In this document: positions 13,550 through 13,656 of the stretch, piece after piece | How the letters are laid out: every line of letters begins with the position of its first letter | Position numbering within the stretch: position 1 is the stretch's first letter | Assembly: GCA_964638005.1 (NCBI GenBank) | Contig: CAZWXS010000058.1 | Location: 1 to 13,656 of the forward strand | Direction: 5' to 3' | Source: JAAYYM01 sp964638005 | Lineage (GTDB): Bacteria > Bacillota > Clostridia > Lachnospirales > Lachnospiraceae | DNA: 13,656 bases | Notes under the pieces: generated by a model | What the model was told of the DNA's origin: nothing | Database searches by the model: none | The model's input: the letters and a program-made list of their open reading frames with translations, nothing else | Position numbers and translations under genes: made by a program

Positions 13550-13656
13550 GCCATGCGAATGGCAACAAAGAAGCGTTTGCGTTGTGCTTGCACATAAGCA
13601 AACGCTTCTTTGTTGCTATTCATAGGGCGAAGCCCGTGACCGAGATGCAGCGCCAG
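13544..13656 (-). repeat. Structured repeat element, right copy (inverted)
   Basis: Read on the minus strand from 13656 this matches the left copy base for base over the 36-nt flank (13656-13621), the 17-nt loop (13597-13581) and the 17-nt tail (13560-13544). The stem arms (13620-13598 and 13580-13561) have the same lengths as the left copy but different sequence. They form a nearly perfect helix with a single A-C mismatch four pairs above the conserved basal GAAT/ATTC. The window stops at the edge of the matching region, so the element may extend further. On the + strand it would form a strong hairpin just behind the exporter operon, but there is no T run, so it is not a classic terminator. 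Confidence 0.85.

Noticed and set aside
13557..13620. Rho-independent terminator of the exporter operon
   Set aside because: The stem is strong but no T run follows in either copy, and the structure belongs to the repeated element. It may still influence the mRNA end.

Overview
This window is low-to-moderate GC DNA. Every convincing gene lies on the + strand, ribosome sites are strong (GGAGG-type), and several starts are GTG. Four things fit a gut-type Firmicute, most likely a Lachnospiraceae member: a yjdF-type leader RNA with its YjdF gene, a LytTR/DUF3021 pair, an iron-sulfur flavoprotein, and the remains of an O-acetylhomoserine sulfhydrylase gene. The family assignment is inference from gene content. 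No rRNA, tRNA, CRISPR array, transposase or integrase was seen.

Layout. 1-127: one copy of a folded, repeated element; its inverted partner lies at 13544-13656. 258-704: GNAT acetyltransferase with its own promoter and terminator. 832-2629: two-gene unit, a zinc-ribbon/one-TM/TPR protein followed by an HExxH membrane metalloprotease. 2651-3245: promoter, yjdF riboswitch, yjdF and a hairpin terminator. 3276-4574: PlsC-like acyltransferase fused to a zinc ribbon and an unassigned C-terminal region. 4608-4969: internally deleted metY relic. 4998-6863: MarR regulator with a double operator, then two flavodoxin-fold redox proteins with overlapping ends. 6920-7461: YbaK-type deacylase and terminator. 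7461-9824: paired direct repeats, a membrane-anchored alpha/beta hydrolase, a LytTR regulator and a DUF3021 membrane protein. 10039-13549: two overlapping half-size ABC exporters, probably a heterodimer. The stop codon of the last gene lies inside the right-hand repeated element.

How the genes may work together. Several units point to sensing and handling of foreign small molecules or envelope stress: an azaaromatic-sensing leader RNA, a MarR-controlled pair of flavoproteins, and a LytTR/DUF3021 module next to an exporter pair. They are separate transcription units, so a shared role is inference.

Most notable: (1) the two inverted copies of a 113-nt element, whose flanks and loop are identical while the stem differs by six compensatory base-pair swaps; (2) the 13-bp direct repeats upstream of the hydrolase-LytTR-DUF3021 unit; (3) the two-palindrome operator over the marR promoter; (4) the PlsC/zinc-ribbon fusion and the TPR/metalloprotease pair, whose functions I cannot assign.
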